In this document: positions 32,243 to 41,355 of the stretch, one piece after another | How positions within the stretch are numbered: position 1 is the stretch's first letter | How the letters are laid out: each line of letters begins with the position of its first letter | NCBI GenBank assembly: GCA_017517305.1 | Contig: JAFWZV010000007.1 | Coordinates: 62,001-126,000, forward strand | Length of the DNA: 64,000 bases | Source: Lachnospiraceae bacterium | Lineage (GTDB): Bacteria > Bacillota > Clostridia > Lachnospirales > Lachnospiraceae | Reading direction: 5' to 3' | The notes under the pieces: generated by a model | Told to the model about the DNA's origin: nothing | What the model saw: the letters and a program-made list of their open reading frames with translations, nothing else | Databases searched by the model: none | Made by a program: the position numbers and the translations under genes

Positions 32243-34162
32243 ATGAATATACATTGCATGAAATGCATGGAAGAATATGATGATGAATATGATGTTTGTC
32301 CTCATTGTGGATATGTAAGAGGGACAGAGGCTGATGAAATATATTATATGAAGCCAGAAACTGTGCTATATGACAGATATATAGTTGGTACTGTTGTTGG
32401 ATTTGGTGGTTTTGGTATTACTTATAAGGCTTGGGATATTCAAATGGAGAAGACTGTTGCTATCAAAGAGTTTTTTCCCTCTAGTTTGGTGTCTAGAGAT
32501 GATGATGGAGTAACAGTTAATTTATATAGCGAGAAAAACAGAGAAGAATTTGATAGAGGTTTACTTCGATTTTTGGAGGAAGGAAAAAGCACAGCTAGAT
32601 TTGGTACGCATCCTAACATAGTAAATGTTTTTGATTTGTTTCAGGATAATAATACTGGATATATTATCATGGAATTTCTCGAAGGCGTTTCATTGAAGGA
32701 ATACATTGCTATGAATGATGGACAGTTAGATACAGATACAACTATTAATATTCTTTTGTCTGTTATAGAAGCATTAAAAACCATTCATAAAGAGAAAGTT
32801 CTGCATAGAGATATAAGTCCAGATAATATTTTTATATGTATACCAGATAAGGTAAAGCTAATAGACTTTGGAGCGGCTAGGATATCTAGTGAGGATGAGA
32901 AGACTATGTCCATAGTATTAAAGCCAGGATATGCACCTCCGGAGCAATACAGAAATAAAAGCAAGCAAGGTCCATGGACAGACATCTATGCTTTGGCAGC
33001 AACTATGTACTATGCATTGACTGGTGTTGTGCCTGAAGAGTCGGTTGATAGAGTAGTTAAGGATGAGTTAGTACCACCACAGGAGCTTGTTCCAGAAATA
33101 CCTGACTTTATTAATAATTCACTAATGGTTGCTATGGCTTTGAATTATGAATTACGATTTAAGGATGTGGTGGAATTTAAAGAGGCAATTTTACATCAAA
33201 GAAAGGTTTTGTCCATTGAGGCAGATTTGAAGAGACGTAAGAGAAGGCGTGCTATGGCTATAAGTATCTTATCTGCTGTGGTTCTATTGGGCGTGCTTAT
33301 TAGTGGGCTCATATACAATAAGGTAAAGTTTGATGCACAGCTAGAGGCCACCAGTATAACGGTTTGGATATGTTCGGATAAAGAAAATCTTCAAGTAGCG
33401 GAAGAAGAATTTAATAATAGAATTACTGAGTTCAAAAAGGATTATCCTCACGTAGAAGTACAGGTTGATGCCTTTTTGGCGGAGGAATATTATACAAAGC
33501 TGTTGCAAGCAGCAGAGGAAGATAAGCTACCAACATTATTTATAAGCACATATGCAGATGATAAGGTGCTTCAGAATACTATTCAGTTGAAGAATGTATT
33601 TAAAGCAATCAATAAAAAAGATATGTACCTTCTGTCAGATTACGAGGATTATTTTCCAGAGGAGAATCAAATGCCTACAGGTGTAAATGTTGTAATCGTG
33701 TATGAAAGTACAGTTGAAACGACTGAGGTGAAGTCAAATGATGTAACAGCTTTTTATGAAGGGCAAACAGGTTATATCGTGGACGGAACACTTGTGTATG
33801 ACGACATACAAAGGGAGTTTGGTGGAAAATATAATATAAATATTGAACTTGCAAGCGAGAAGGGACAATTGATAGCTTGCTTCGTAGAGGCATGGAGTAT
33901 TAGCGAGAGCAGTAATGAAGCACAGCAAAATGCTGCGGAGAGAGTTATTTCTTATCTTTTGGGTGAAATGGGACAGGATGTATATTACAACCAAAGTGGA
34001 AATGGTACACCGATAAATAAGGCATGCTTTAGCGAATATATTAAGATTAATTGGGAGCTAAGTGAGCTGGAAGGTTATATGGATAATCTAGTGATAGATA
34101 AAGACAATTTATTTGATATAGAAATTGAATGTGATGAAAAATATCAAGCTATTGTGAAATGA
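32243..34162 (+). CDS. Transmembrane Ser/Thr kinase with zinc ribbon and solute-binding-like external domain
   Basis: 639 aa. A zinc ribbon (C5-x2-C8, C19-x2-C22) is followed by a Hanks-type kinase domain (about 44-315): Gly loop GFGGFGITYKA, VAIK lysine, HRD with Asp190 and following N, DFGA, and KPGYAPPEQY in the activation segment, so it should be active. One membrane helix (about 337-357) leads to an extracellular domain of 280 residues that resembles ABC-type sugar-binding proteins: ITVWICSDKENLQVAEEEFN, FKKDYPHVEVQVD, TLFISTYADD and ERVISYLLGEMGQDVY. No lipobox. Binding of an external solute may control the kinase; this is inference from fold-like pattern. Confidence 0.88.
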   Translation: MNIHCMKCMEEYDDEYDVCPHCGYVRGTEADEIYYMKPETVLYDRYIVGTVVGFGGFGITYKAWDIQMEKTVAIKEFFPSSLVSRDDDGVTVNLYSEKNREEFDRGLLRFLEEGKSTARFGTHPNIVNVFDLFQDNNTGYIIMEFLEGVSLKEYIAMNDGQLDTDTTINILLSVIEALKTIHKEKVLHRDISPDNIFICIPDKVKLIDFGAARISSEDEKTMSIVLKPGYAPPEQYRNKSKQGPWTDIYALAATMYYALTGVVPEESVDRVVKDELVPPQELVPEIPDFINNSLMVAMALNYELRFKDVVEFKEAILHQRKVLSIEADLKRRKRRRAMAISILSAVVLLGVLISGLIYNKVKFDAQLEATSITVWICSDKENLQVAEEEFNNRITEFKKDYPHVEVQVDAFLAEEYYTKLLQAAEEDKLPTLFISTYADDKVLQNTIQLKNVFKAINKKDMYLLSDYEDYFPEENQMPTGVNVVIVYESTVETTEVKSNDVTAFYEGQTGYIVDGTLVYDDIQREFGGKYNINIELASEKGQLIACFVEAWSISESSNEAQQNAAERVISYLLGEMGQDVYYNQSGNGTPINKACFSEYIKINWELSELEGYMDNLVIDKDNLFDIEIECDEKYQAIVK

Positions 34163-34178
34163 TAGAGGTGATTTAGAT

Positions 34179-37100
34179 ATGATAAGAAAATGTATGGGGT
34201 GTATGAACGACTATGATGATGGCTTCGAGGTATGTCCACATTGTGGATATGTATTTGGTACAGATTCAAACGAATCATATCACTTACAACCATCTACTAT
34301 TATTGGGAAAAGATACATAATTGGTAAGGTGCTTGGATATGGAGGTTTTGGAGTTACATATCTTGGTTGGGATGCTATTTTAGAGCAGAAGGTAGCTATC
34401 AAAGAGTACTTTCCAAATGAATTTTGTACAAGAGTACATGGCGAGGAGAGGGTATCTGTTTATTCAGGAAGTAAAAAAGAACAGTTCGAGTCTGGTATGG
34501 AGAAATTTTTATCTGAATCGAAATGTCTTTCTAAGCTGATAGATGTTGAGGGTATAGTAAAAATTCAGGATTGCTTTGAGGAAAATAATACTGCGTATAT
34601 TGTTATGGAATATTTGGAGGGAATGACTCTGAAAACCTTGCTCGAAGAAGAAAACGTGTTGAGTGTGGATAGTGCCATTACAATGATCAAGCCTATTCTA
34701 GATGCTCTAGATAAGGTTCACGCGGAAGGAATAATTCATAGAGACATAGCGCCAGACAACATTTTCTTTACTGATGATGGAAGAATAAAGGTTATTGATT
34801 TTGGCGCCTCTAGATTTGCCACTACAAAGCATAGCAAAAGCTTATCAGTTATTTTAAAACCAGGATATTCTCCAGAGGAACAGTATAGAAGTGGAGGAGA
34901 TCAGGGACCTTGGACAGATGTGTATGCGGTAGCTGCAACCTTTTACAAGATGATCACCGGAGTTACTCCGGATGATGCAATGGAGAGAAATGTCAATGAC
35001 AAGCTGAAGGAGCCTTCTAAGCTGGGAATTAAGCTTGGAAAAAATACTGAAAACAGTATTATGAATGCTCTTAATGTTAAGGTTGAAGGGAGAACAAAAA
35101 GCGCCAGAGATTTCTTAAACGATCTTGAGGCGGAGGAAGTAAAAAGAATAAAAATAAAAAACATCAAAATGGATATAGGGCAAATGCCTATATGGGCAAA
35201 AATAACCTCTTCGGTTGCCTGTGTAGCAATTATTACATTCTTAACGTTGTTGGCAACGGGTGTTATTCATTTTGACACAAAAAAGGTTGGAGATAATTAT
35301 CTACCAGAAGGATATACGCGTGTACCCAATGTAATAAATATGACTAACGAAGATGCAGAACAGGCTTGTAAGGCAAATCAAATTATTTTGCAGGTATATG
35401 GAAAGGAATATTCAGATAGTGTAGAGCAGGATAAGATTCTTGGTCAACAGTTGTATGGAGGAAGTATTGTTGAAAATAATACAACCTTGTTGGTGTTAGC
35501 AAGTGCTGGAGCTGCTAAGATATTGGTTCCTGATATTGTAGGCTATATGGAAAGTGAAGCTACAGCTGCATTAGATGAAACAGATCTTGTTTATACATGT
35601 GAATATGTACAGAGTAGCTTTAAGCCTGGAGCAGTTGTGTCTCAGAGCTTAGAAGCAAATCAGTTGGTAGAGGCGGGGACTTGCTTGAATTTAGAAGTAT
35701 CTACAGGAATGAACTATGATGTGAATGCTGATACAGTAGTGCCTAATTTAGTTAATCTAACACTAGCGGATGCAATTGTTAGCGTTGAAAATAGTGCATT
35801 ATATATATACAAATCAGGAAGCGAGTATAGTACAACGGTACCAAAGGGAGTAATCATCTCTCAGACACCATTAGAAGGTAATGGAGCAAAACAAGGAGAT
35901 GTAGTAGAGGTTGTGGTAAGTCTTGGTCCTGAGATGGTATTGGTCGCAGATGTTCAGTACAAAGCATTAACCGAGGCTCAAAGTGTGTTGGAAGAATTGG
36001 GCTTTGTGGTTACTGTGGAGTATCAGGATAACAATCTGGTAATGAAGGATCATGTTATTTCACAATCAGTAGCTGCTAATACCTTGCTAGGCAAGGGTAG
36101 TGGAATTACTGTATACATAAGCAAGGGAAATCAAGATGTAGTTGTGAATACTTCGGAAATTAGTACGGATAATTTTATTACCCAAACTGAACAGGAGGAA
36201 TATGAGGAAAGTCAGAAAGAGGAAGAAATTATTATTACAGTAACGAATGATGATAATAATGACAATAATGATTTGCTTCCATCTACAGAGTATGCACCTG
36301 TAGAAGAGGTTGTTATGGTAACTGTTCCAGGATTAAGTGGAATGTCTGAAGCACAGGCACTATTAACTTTATCAGGTTGTGGTTTGGCTGCATCGATATC
36401 TTATTCGCATAATGAGAACTCAACTCATGGGACTGTTATAGGACAAAATATAACATCAGGAACAAGTGTAGCACAAGGAAGTACAGTTAGTATTTCTGTA
36501 TGTAATAATGATACCAAAACAGAGTATCGTTCTAGAAGTATTACAGAGGAAACAGCAACTAGCTCAGCATCTATTATGGATGGTTGGGAGCTATATAATA
36601 CAACTACTAGTTGGAGTGACTATGGTGCTTGGTCAACTTGGAGTACTACAGCAGTAAGCAGTAGTGAGAGCAGAAAGGTGGAAACCAAGACACAATATAA
36701 TTATAGGGCAAAGGAAACAACTTCCAGCTCAAGTAGTAGTATGTCTGGTTGGACTCAAACTGGTAGCGAGATTACATCATATACAGCATGGGGGGCAAAT
36801 CAAACAACCACAACAGCCCCTACGGAAAGTAGCACATTGAAGATTGTCAGTACATCATCAAAAACTACGTACAACTATTATCACTATGATAACACATACA
36901 CAGATGGAACCCATGGAATAGATTCCGTAGCTTCAGGTAGTGGAAATGGTCAAACAATCAAGAAAAACAATGCATATCATACATATTCAACAACTACTGC
37001 ATTGTCAAAGGTAAGCTTTGCTGACATAGGTGGTAAGCAGGGATATGGAAGCCATACTTGTGCTTTAAATTGGAATTACTGGTTTTATAGTGGTAGTACA

Positions 37101-37382
37101 ACAACCACCACATATACATACCAAACACGAGATCCAATATACACATATTATTATGAGCGTTGGACTGATTGGTCAGGCTGGTGGGATACAGATTTATCCC
37201 AAAGCGTAAGTGGAACTAAAGATGTTCAGACTAGAACTGTGTACAGATATCAGGATAGATCGTTAATAAACACATATCATTTCAAAAGAGATGTATATGG
37301 CCAATGGTCACAATGGAGTGAAACGCCTTCTTCTGCAAGTAATACTTTAGATGTGGAAACAAGGCAGGTGTACATCTATTAA
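34179..37382 (+). CDS. PASTA-domain Ser/Thr kinase with zinc ribbon and Trp-rich surface tail
   Basis: 1067 aa. Zinc ribbon C5/C8/C19/C22; active kinase domain with GYGGFGVTYLG, VAIKEYFP, HRD Asp189, DFGAS and KPGYSPEEQY. One membrane helix (about 341-361) is followed by five PASTA-like repeats (about 372-650 and 711-776; for example VPNVINMTNEDAEQA and VPDIVGYMESEATAAL), which in PrkC/PknB bind muropeptides or lipid II. A Ser/Thr- and Trp-rich tail from about 790 has four WSxW units (WSDYGAWSTWS, WTDWSGWWD, GQWSQWSE) ending in alternating R/V/Y strands. PASTA kinase genes normally sit alone with one PP2C gene in division clusters, so its place in a T7SS operon is unusual. Confidence 0.9.
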   Translation: MIRKCMGCMNDYDDGFEVCPHCGYVFGTDSNESYHLQPSTIIGKRYIIGKVLGYGGFGVTYLGWDAILEQKVAIKEYFPNEFCTRVHGEERVSVYSGSKKEQFESGMEKFLSESKCLSKLIDVEGIVKIQDCFEENNTAYIVMEYLEGMTLKTLLEEENVLSVDSAITMIKPILDALDKVHAEGIIHRDIAPDNIFFTDDGRIKVIDFGASRFATTKHSKSLSVILKPGYSPEEQYRSGGDQGPWTDVYAVAATFYKMITGVTPDDAMERNVNDKLKEPSKLGIKLGKNTENSIMNALNVKVEGRTKSARDFLNDLEAEEVKRIKIKNIKMDIGQMPIWAKITSSVACVAIITFLTLLATGVIHFDTKKVGDNYLPEGYTRVPNVINMTNEDAEQACKANQIILQVYGKEYSDSVEQDKILGQQLYGGSIVENNTTLLVLASAGAAKILVPDIVGYMESEATAALDETDLVYTCEYVQSSFKPGAVVSQSLEANQLVEAGTCLNLEVSTGMNYDVNADTVVPNLVNLTLADAIVSVENSALYIYKSGSEYSTTVPKGVIISQTPLEGNGAKQGDVVEVVVSLGPEMVLVADVQYKALTEAQSVLEELGFVVTVEYQDNNLVMKDHVISQSVAANTLLGKGSGITVYISKGNQDVVVNTSEISTDNFITQTEQEEYEESQKEEEIIITVTNDDNNDNNDLLPSTEYAPVEEVVMVTVPGLSGMSEAQALLTLSGCGLAASISYSHNENSTHGTVIGQNITSGTSVAQGSTVSISVCNNDTKTEYRSRSITEETATSSASIMDGWELYNTTTSWSDYGAWSTWSTTAVSSSESRKVETKTQYNYRAKETTSSSSSSMSGWTQTGSEITSYTAWGANQTTTTAPTESSTLKIVSTSSKTTYNYYHYDNTYTDGTHGIDSVASGSGNGQTIKKNNAYHTYSTTTALSKVSFADIGGKQGYGSHTCALNWNYWFYSGSTTTTTYTYQTRDPIYTYYYERWTDWSGWWDTDLSQSVSGTKDVQTRTVYRYQDRSLINTYHFKRDVYGQWSQWSETPSSASNTLDVETRQVYIY

Positions 37383-37412
37383 AATTCAATATTAAAAAAC
37401 GGAGGATATATA

Positions 37413-39386
37413 ATGGAAACTATTTCATTAGATAAAAAGGTTAAGTCGGAAAACAGTATACAGGAAATTGATAAGAATAATACAATTTATTTGCCGGAGG
37501 ATGCTATTCTTAGGGATAGATATAGAATCACCCAGGTTATAGGCATAGGTGGCTTTGGTATTACTTATAAAGCATACGATAAGGTTCTTGCATCTGAGGT
37601 TGCTATAAAAGAATATTATCCTATGGGTGTTGCAAATAGAACTCCTGATAGAACAGATATTACGTTGTATACAGAAACGCAAAGGGTTGAGTTTGGATAT
37701 GGTAAGGTAAGATTTTTGAAGGAGGCTCAGGACCTTGCTAAGTTCAATAAGAATAATGGAATTGTAAGTGTGTACGATTTCTTTGAAGAAAATGGTACAG
37801 CCTATATGGTAATGGAATTTTTAGAGGGTTGTACCTTAAAGGAATATTTGAATTCTGGCAAAAACACTATAGATGATGAGATGATGATACAGGTTACATT
37901 TTCTGTTATGGAAGCTCTTGAAGCCATACATAAGGCGGGACTGGTGCATAGAGATATTAGTCCAGATAATATATTTATATGTGATGACTCTTGTGTAAAA
38001 TTAATAGATTTTGGTGCGGCAAAACAAGAGATGAAGGGTGATGCCAAAACTGTATCAGTGGTTTTAAAATATGGATATGCTCCAATTGAACAGTACTCTA
38101 AGAAAAGTGAGCTAGGACCATGGACAGATATATATGCTCTTGGCGCAACTATGTATAGAATGGTAACAGGGGAGAATCCAGAGGAGGCCACAAGTAGAGT
38201 AGTAGATGATACTATGAAGCAACCTAAGGAGATAAACGCAGATGTACCGGATTATATCAATGATGTAATTATGAAGGCAATGGCTGTGAAGTACACAGAT
38301 AGATTTGCCAATATTAAAGAGATGCGAGGAGCGTTACTTGATCAAGATAATCATGAATCAGAGGTCAAAGCTCCAGCGACAAAAACAGAAGTAAGCGATA
38401 AAGTAAGCGAAAAAATGAAAGAAAAGGATTCCGATAAGGATGCTTTGGTTAATAGTAAAGTATTGATTGCAGAAAAAACACCAGAAAAGAAAGAAGTTGA
38501 AGTAAATCAGGTGGCAGAAAAGAAAAAAACTGAAACAAAACAAGTGCCAGAAAATAACAAGACTCCAAATAAAAAATGGATTATAGCAATAGCTGCTTTG
38601 TTGTGTGTAGTGGTTATAGTTGCTTTGATTAGTGGGATAAATAAAAAAGATAAAAGCACTGAAAAAACAACTCAGGCAACTGCTGAGAAAACAACTCAGG
38701 CAACTACTGAAAAAACAACTCAGGCAACTACTGAAAAAACAACTGAAGCGACTACAGAGGCAACAACCGAAGCAAATACAGAAGCTGTATCCACAGATGA
38801 TATTATTTGGGGTTCTGATATGTTGTCATGTATGCCCGTAGGCTTTGTGGGATACGATGATTATGCTGCATATTTTGCAGGAATTGATTCACAGGGATTC
38901 TACATTCAGGCAGAGGGGGTTGTTTGGAATAGTTTAAATCCTGATATAGTTTCTATTAGTAGTGATGGATATATAGAATATAAAACCGAAGGCGTGGCGG
39001 TAATAACAGCAACTTATGAAGGTAAGGTATATGGGCAAAGAGTGTCAGTATGTGTTGAAGATGAAAGTGCTTATCCTATGACTATTACAGCGTCAGAGGA
39101 TAATATTGAACTTGCTTTAGATGGACCTGTATGTTATGAAAATATGATGTGGATAAGCTTGGGTGTTGAAGGAGAATACCCCCCAAATTCAAGATTAACT
39201 TCTGCATACACTACATGGGATAATAATGTAATTATAGGAAGTTGGACCGAGGGGGATTGGGGCGATCGTGCAATAGGTATATACCCATACGAGAGAACTG
39301 GTAAAACAAGAATTAATATGGTTCTTTATGATACTGAAACTGGTGAGATATATGGATTAAAGTTTATCTATGTAAATGTAACCTAA
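37413..39386 (+). CDS. Transmembrane Ser/Thr kinase with Thr-rich stalk and Ig-like external domain
   Basis: 657 aa. No zinc ribbon; kinase domain about 37-300 with GIGGFGITYKA, VAIKEYYPMG, HRD Asp181, DFGAA and KYGYAPIEQY. A charged juxtamembrane segment rich in Lys/Glu precedes one membrane helix (about 389-408). The external part begins with a Thr-rich repeat stalk (EKTTQAT units, about 412-460) and ends with a bacterial-Ig-like (BIG2) stretch (PDIVSISSDGYIEYKTEG, VAVITATYEG) plus a further beta-rich domain. It is a close paralogue of the next gene over the kinase, linker and stalk; the external heads are unrelated. Confidence 0.9.
   Translation: METISLDKKVKSENSIQEIDKNNTIYLPEDAILRDRYRITQVIGIGGFGITYKAYDKVLASEVAIKEYYPMGVANRTPDRTDITLYTETQRVEFGYGKVRFLKEAQDLAKFNKNNGIVSVYDFFEENGTAYMVMEFLEGCTLKEYLNSGKNTIDDEMMIQVTFSVMEALEAIHKAGLVHRDISPDNIFICDDSCVKLIDFGAAKQEMKGDAKTVSVVLKYGYAPIEQYSKKSELGPWTDIYALGATMYRMVTGENPEEATSRVVDDTMKQPKEINADVPDYINDVIMKAMAVKYTDRFANIKEMRGALLDQDNHESEVKAPATKTEVSDKVSEKMKEKDSDKDALVNSKVLIAEKTPEKKEVEVNQVAEKKKTETKQVPENNKTPNKKWIIAIAALLCVVVIVALISGINKKDKSTEKTTQATAEKTTQATTEKTTQATTEKTTEATTEATTEANTEAVSTDDIIWGSDMLSCMPVGFVGYDDYAAYFAGIDSQGFYIQAEGVVWNSLNPDIVSISSDGYIEYKTEGVAVITATYEGKVYGQRVSVCVEDESAYPMTITASEDNIELALDGPVCYENMMWISLGVEGEYPPNSRLTSAYTTWDNNVIIGSWTEGDWGDRAIGIYPYERTGKTRINMVLYDTETGEIYGLKFIYVNVT
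38661..38790 (+). repeat. Tandem 21-bp coding repeat (Thr-rich stalk)
   Basis: About six units of a GAAAAAACAACTCAGGCAACT-like 21-bp sequence encode EKTTQAT/EKTTEAT. A shorter run of the same repeat is in the next kinase gene. Such repeats expand and contract by slippage. Confidence 0.85.
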
Positions 39387-39402
39387 ATACGGAGGAAATA
39401 TC

Positions 39403-41130
39403 ATGGAAACTGTATCATTAGAAAAAATAGCTAGAATAGATAATAACATACAGGAAATTGATAAGAATACTACGATATATTTGCCGGAAAATGCTACATT
39501 AAGGGATAGATACAAAATAATCAATGTTCTAGGCATAGGTGGATTTGGTATTACCTATAAAGCATATGATAAGCTTCTTGCAGCTCATGTTGCTATAAAG
39601 GAGTACTATCCTATGGGTATTGCAAATAGAACTCCTGATAGAACTGATATTACGTTGTATACAGAAACTCAAAGAGTTGAGTTTGGATATGGAAAAGTAA
39701 GATTTTTGAAGGAGGCTCAGGACCTAGCCAAGTTTAACAAGAATAATGGAATTGTAAGCGTATATGATTTCTTTGAAGAAAATGGAACTGCTTATATGGT
39801 AATGGAATACTTAGAGGGATGTACTTTGAAAGAGTATATGGCGAATTCATCAAAGAACATAGATGACGAAATGATGATACAGGTGACATTTTCTGTTATG
39901 GAGGCCTTAGAAGAGATTCACAAGGCAGGTTTGGTACATAGAGATGTTAGTCCGGATAACATATTTATATGTGATGACTCCTGTGTAAAGCTAATTGACT
40001 TCGGTGCAGCTAAGCAGGATATGAAAGGTGATGCTAAAACAGTGTCTGTTGTTTTGAAATATGGTTATGCGCCTATAGAACAGTATGCAAAGAAGAGTGA
40101 GCTAGGGCCATGGACAGACATATATGCTCTTGGTGCAACTATGTATAAAATGGTGACAGGGGAGAATCCAGATGAGGCTGCCAGTAGAGTATTAAATGAT
40201 ACTATGAAACAGCCTAATGAGATAAACACTAATGTGTCAGGGTATATAAATGATGTAATTGTGAAGGCTATGGCAGTGAGATATGCTGATAGATTTTCAA
40301 GTATTAAGGAAATGAGAGAAGCATTGCTTAATCAAGATGACAATACATCAGATGTAAAAGCAGTATCAAAAACAAAAATAAGCAATAATGTAAATGGACA
40401 AATAAATGAAAGTATCTTCCAAGAAAATGATGTGGCAAATAACAAAGTATTATTTGCAGATAAAACACCGGAGAAGAAAGTAGCTGAAATAAAGCAAGTA
40501 TTAGAAAAGAATAATGCCAAGAATGCAAATAAAAAATGGATCATAGTAATAGCTGGTTTGTTGTGTATAGTGGTTATAGTTGCTTTGATTAGTGGAATAA
40601 ATAAAAAAGATAAGGAAACTGAGAACACAACTCAGTTGACTACCGAAAACACAACCCAGTCAACTACTGAGAAAACAACTCAGGCAACTACAGAAAAAAC
40701 AACTGAAGCGACAACAGAGAATCCAGTAGAAAGTAAAATTATTGAGGAAGAAATAAATGGTTATGAAGTAATTTATGACGAAAGTATTGGCGCAATTACT
40801 AGTGTATCAACATATAGTAGGAATGATGAGCAGTTGGTTATAGTAGATTCGGTAAAACTAGTAGAAGAGGATAATAAGATAAAAGTATATTACTATTATC
40901 ACTTGAATACAGAAGATGAGTTATGGGGATATGATGCTCCACTATATAGGTATACAGGAGAGGGCGCTAACAGAAAATCTGTATCAGAATATGAATATGA
41001 TGTATATGGTAGTTATTACATTTTGTCTATGTCAAAAGGTTTGGGGAAAGGCAGATATGAATTTGAACCAGGAATACATTTTTCAAATGGAAAATTCCTT
41101 AGATGTTATATAATGTTTGAGATTTATTAA
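39403..41130 (+). CDS. Transmembrane Ser/Thr kinase, paralogue of the preceding gene with a different external domain
   Basis: 575 aa. Residues 1-300 match the preceding kinase almost residue for residue (GIGGFGITYKA, VAIKEYYPMG, HRD Asp181, DFGAAKQ, KYGYAPIEQY). A Lys/Asn-rich linker, one membrane helix (about 379-399) and a short Thr-rich stalk (about 408-440) follow. The external domain of about 130 residues is acidic and Tyr-rich (YDESIGAITSVSTY, DSVKLVEEDNKIKVYYYYHL) and unlike that of its neighbour. Tandem duplication followed by replacement of the sensor head is the simplest explanation. Last gene of the phosphorylation cassette; a long hairpin follows. Confidence 0.9.
   Translation: METVSLEKIARIDNNIQEIDKNTTIYLPENATLRDRYKIINVLGIGGFGITYKAYDKLLAAHVAIKEYYPMGIANRTPDRTDITLYTETQRVEFGYGKVRFLKEAQDLAKFNKNNGIVSVYDFFEENGTAYMVMEYLEGCTLKEYMANSSKNIDDEMMIQVTFSVMEALEEIHKAGLVHRDVSPDNIFICDDSCVKLIDFGAAKQDMKGDAKTVSVVLKYGYAPIEQYAKKSELGPWTDIYALGATMYKMVTGENPDEAASRVLNDTMKQPNEINTNVSGYINDVIVKAMAVRYADRFSSIKEMREALLNQDDNTSDVKAVSKTKISNNVNGQINESIFQENDVANNKVLFADKTPEKKVAEIKQVLEKNNAKNANKKWIIVIAGLLCIVVIVALISGINKKDKETENTTQLTTENTTQSTTEKTTQATTEKTTEATTENPVESKIIEEEINGYEVIYDESIGAITSVSTYSRNDEQLVIVDSVKLVEEDNKIKVYYYYHLNTEDELWGYDAPLYRYTGEGANRKSVSEYEYDVYGSYYILSMSKGLGKGRYEFEPGIHFSNGKFLRCYIMFEIY
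40618..40711 (+). repeat. Tandem 21-bp coding repeat, second locus
   Basis: Four to five units of the same Thr-rich coding repeat as at 38661 (ENTTQLT, ENTTQST, EKTTQAT, EKTTEAT). The first units are more diverged than the last. Confidence 0.8.
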
Positions 41131-41146
41131 ATTCTATATGAAATGT

Positions 41147-41193
41147 ACACAACAAGTCATTATAATGAAATTTGATATAATGATTTGTTGTGT
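41147..41193 (+). terminator. Long hairpin after the kinase cassette
   Basis: Eighteen-bp stem (41147-41164 with 41176-41193, one G-T pair) and an 11-nt loop. The T tract is poor (GTTGAAAA follows), so termination strength is uncertain. It separates the kinases from the LytTR operator. Confidence 0.55.
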
Positions 41194-41262
41194 TGAAAAT
41201 TATGCATTAAAATGAATGAAAAATGCATTAATATGTGACAAAAGTGCAAAAATATATATAAT
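41193..41262 (+). promoter_or_regulatory. Putative LytTR operator and promoter of the two-component genes
   Basis: Three direct repeats at a 21-bp period: ATGCATTAA (41202), ATGCATTAA (41223) and GTGCAAAAA (41244). GTGACA (41235-41240) and TATAAT (41257-41262) form a promoter with a 16-bp spacer. The second repeat ends 25 nt before the -10 box, as upstream of essC; the third repeat falls within the spacer and could serve negative feedback. Confidence 0.65.
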
Positions 41263-41355
41263 GTACAAGTGCGATAGAGGTAAGATTTGCATATATAAAA
41301 CAAATCATATAAAATATCATAGATTGTAGCCAATCTATATCACGGAGGATGAATT

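Noticed and set aside
36590-37382. True thrombospondin type 1 domains in the PASTA kinase tail
   Set aside because: WSxW words are present but the conserved cysteines are missing.
38661-40711. CRISPR-like repeats
   Set aside because: The 21-bp repeats are adjacent to one another, in frame and code for Thr-rich stalks; there are no spacers and no cas genes.
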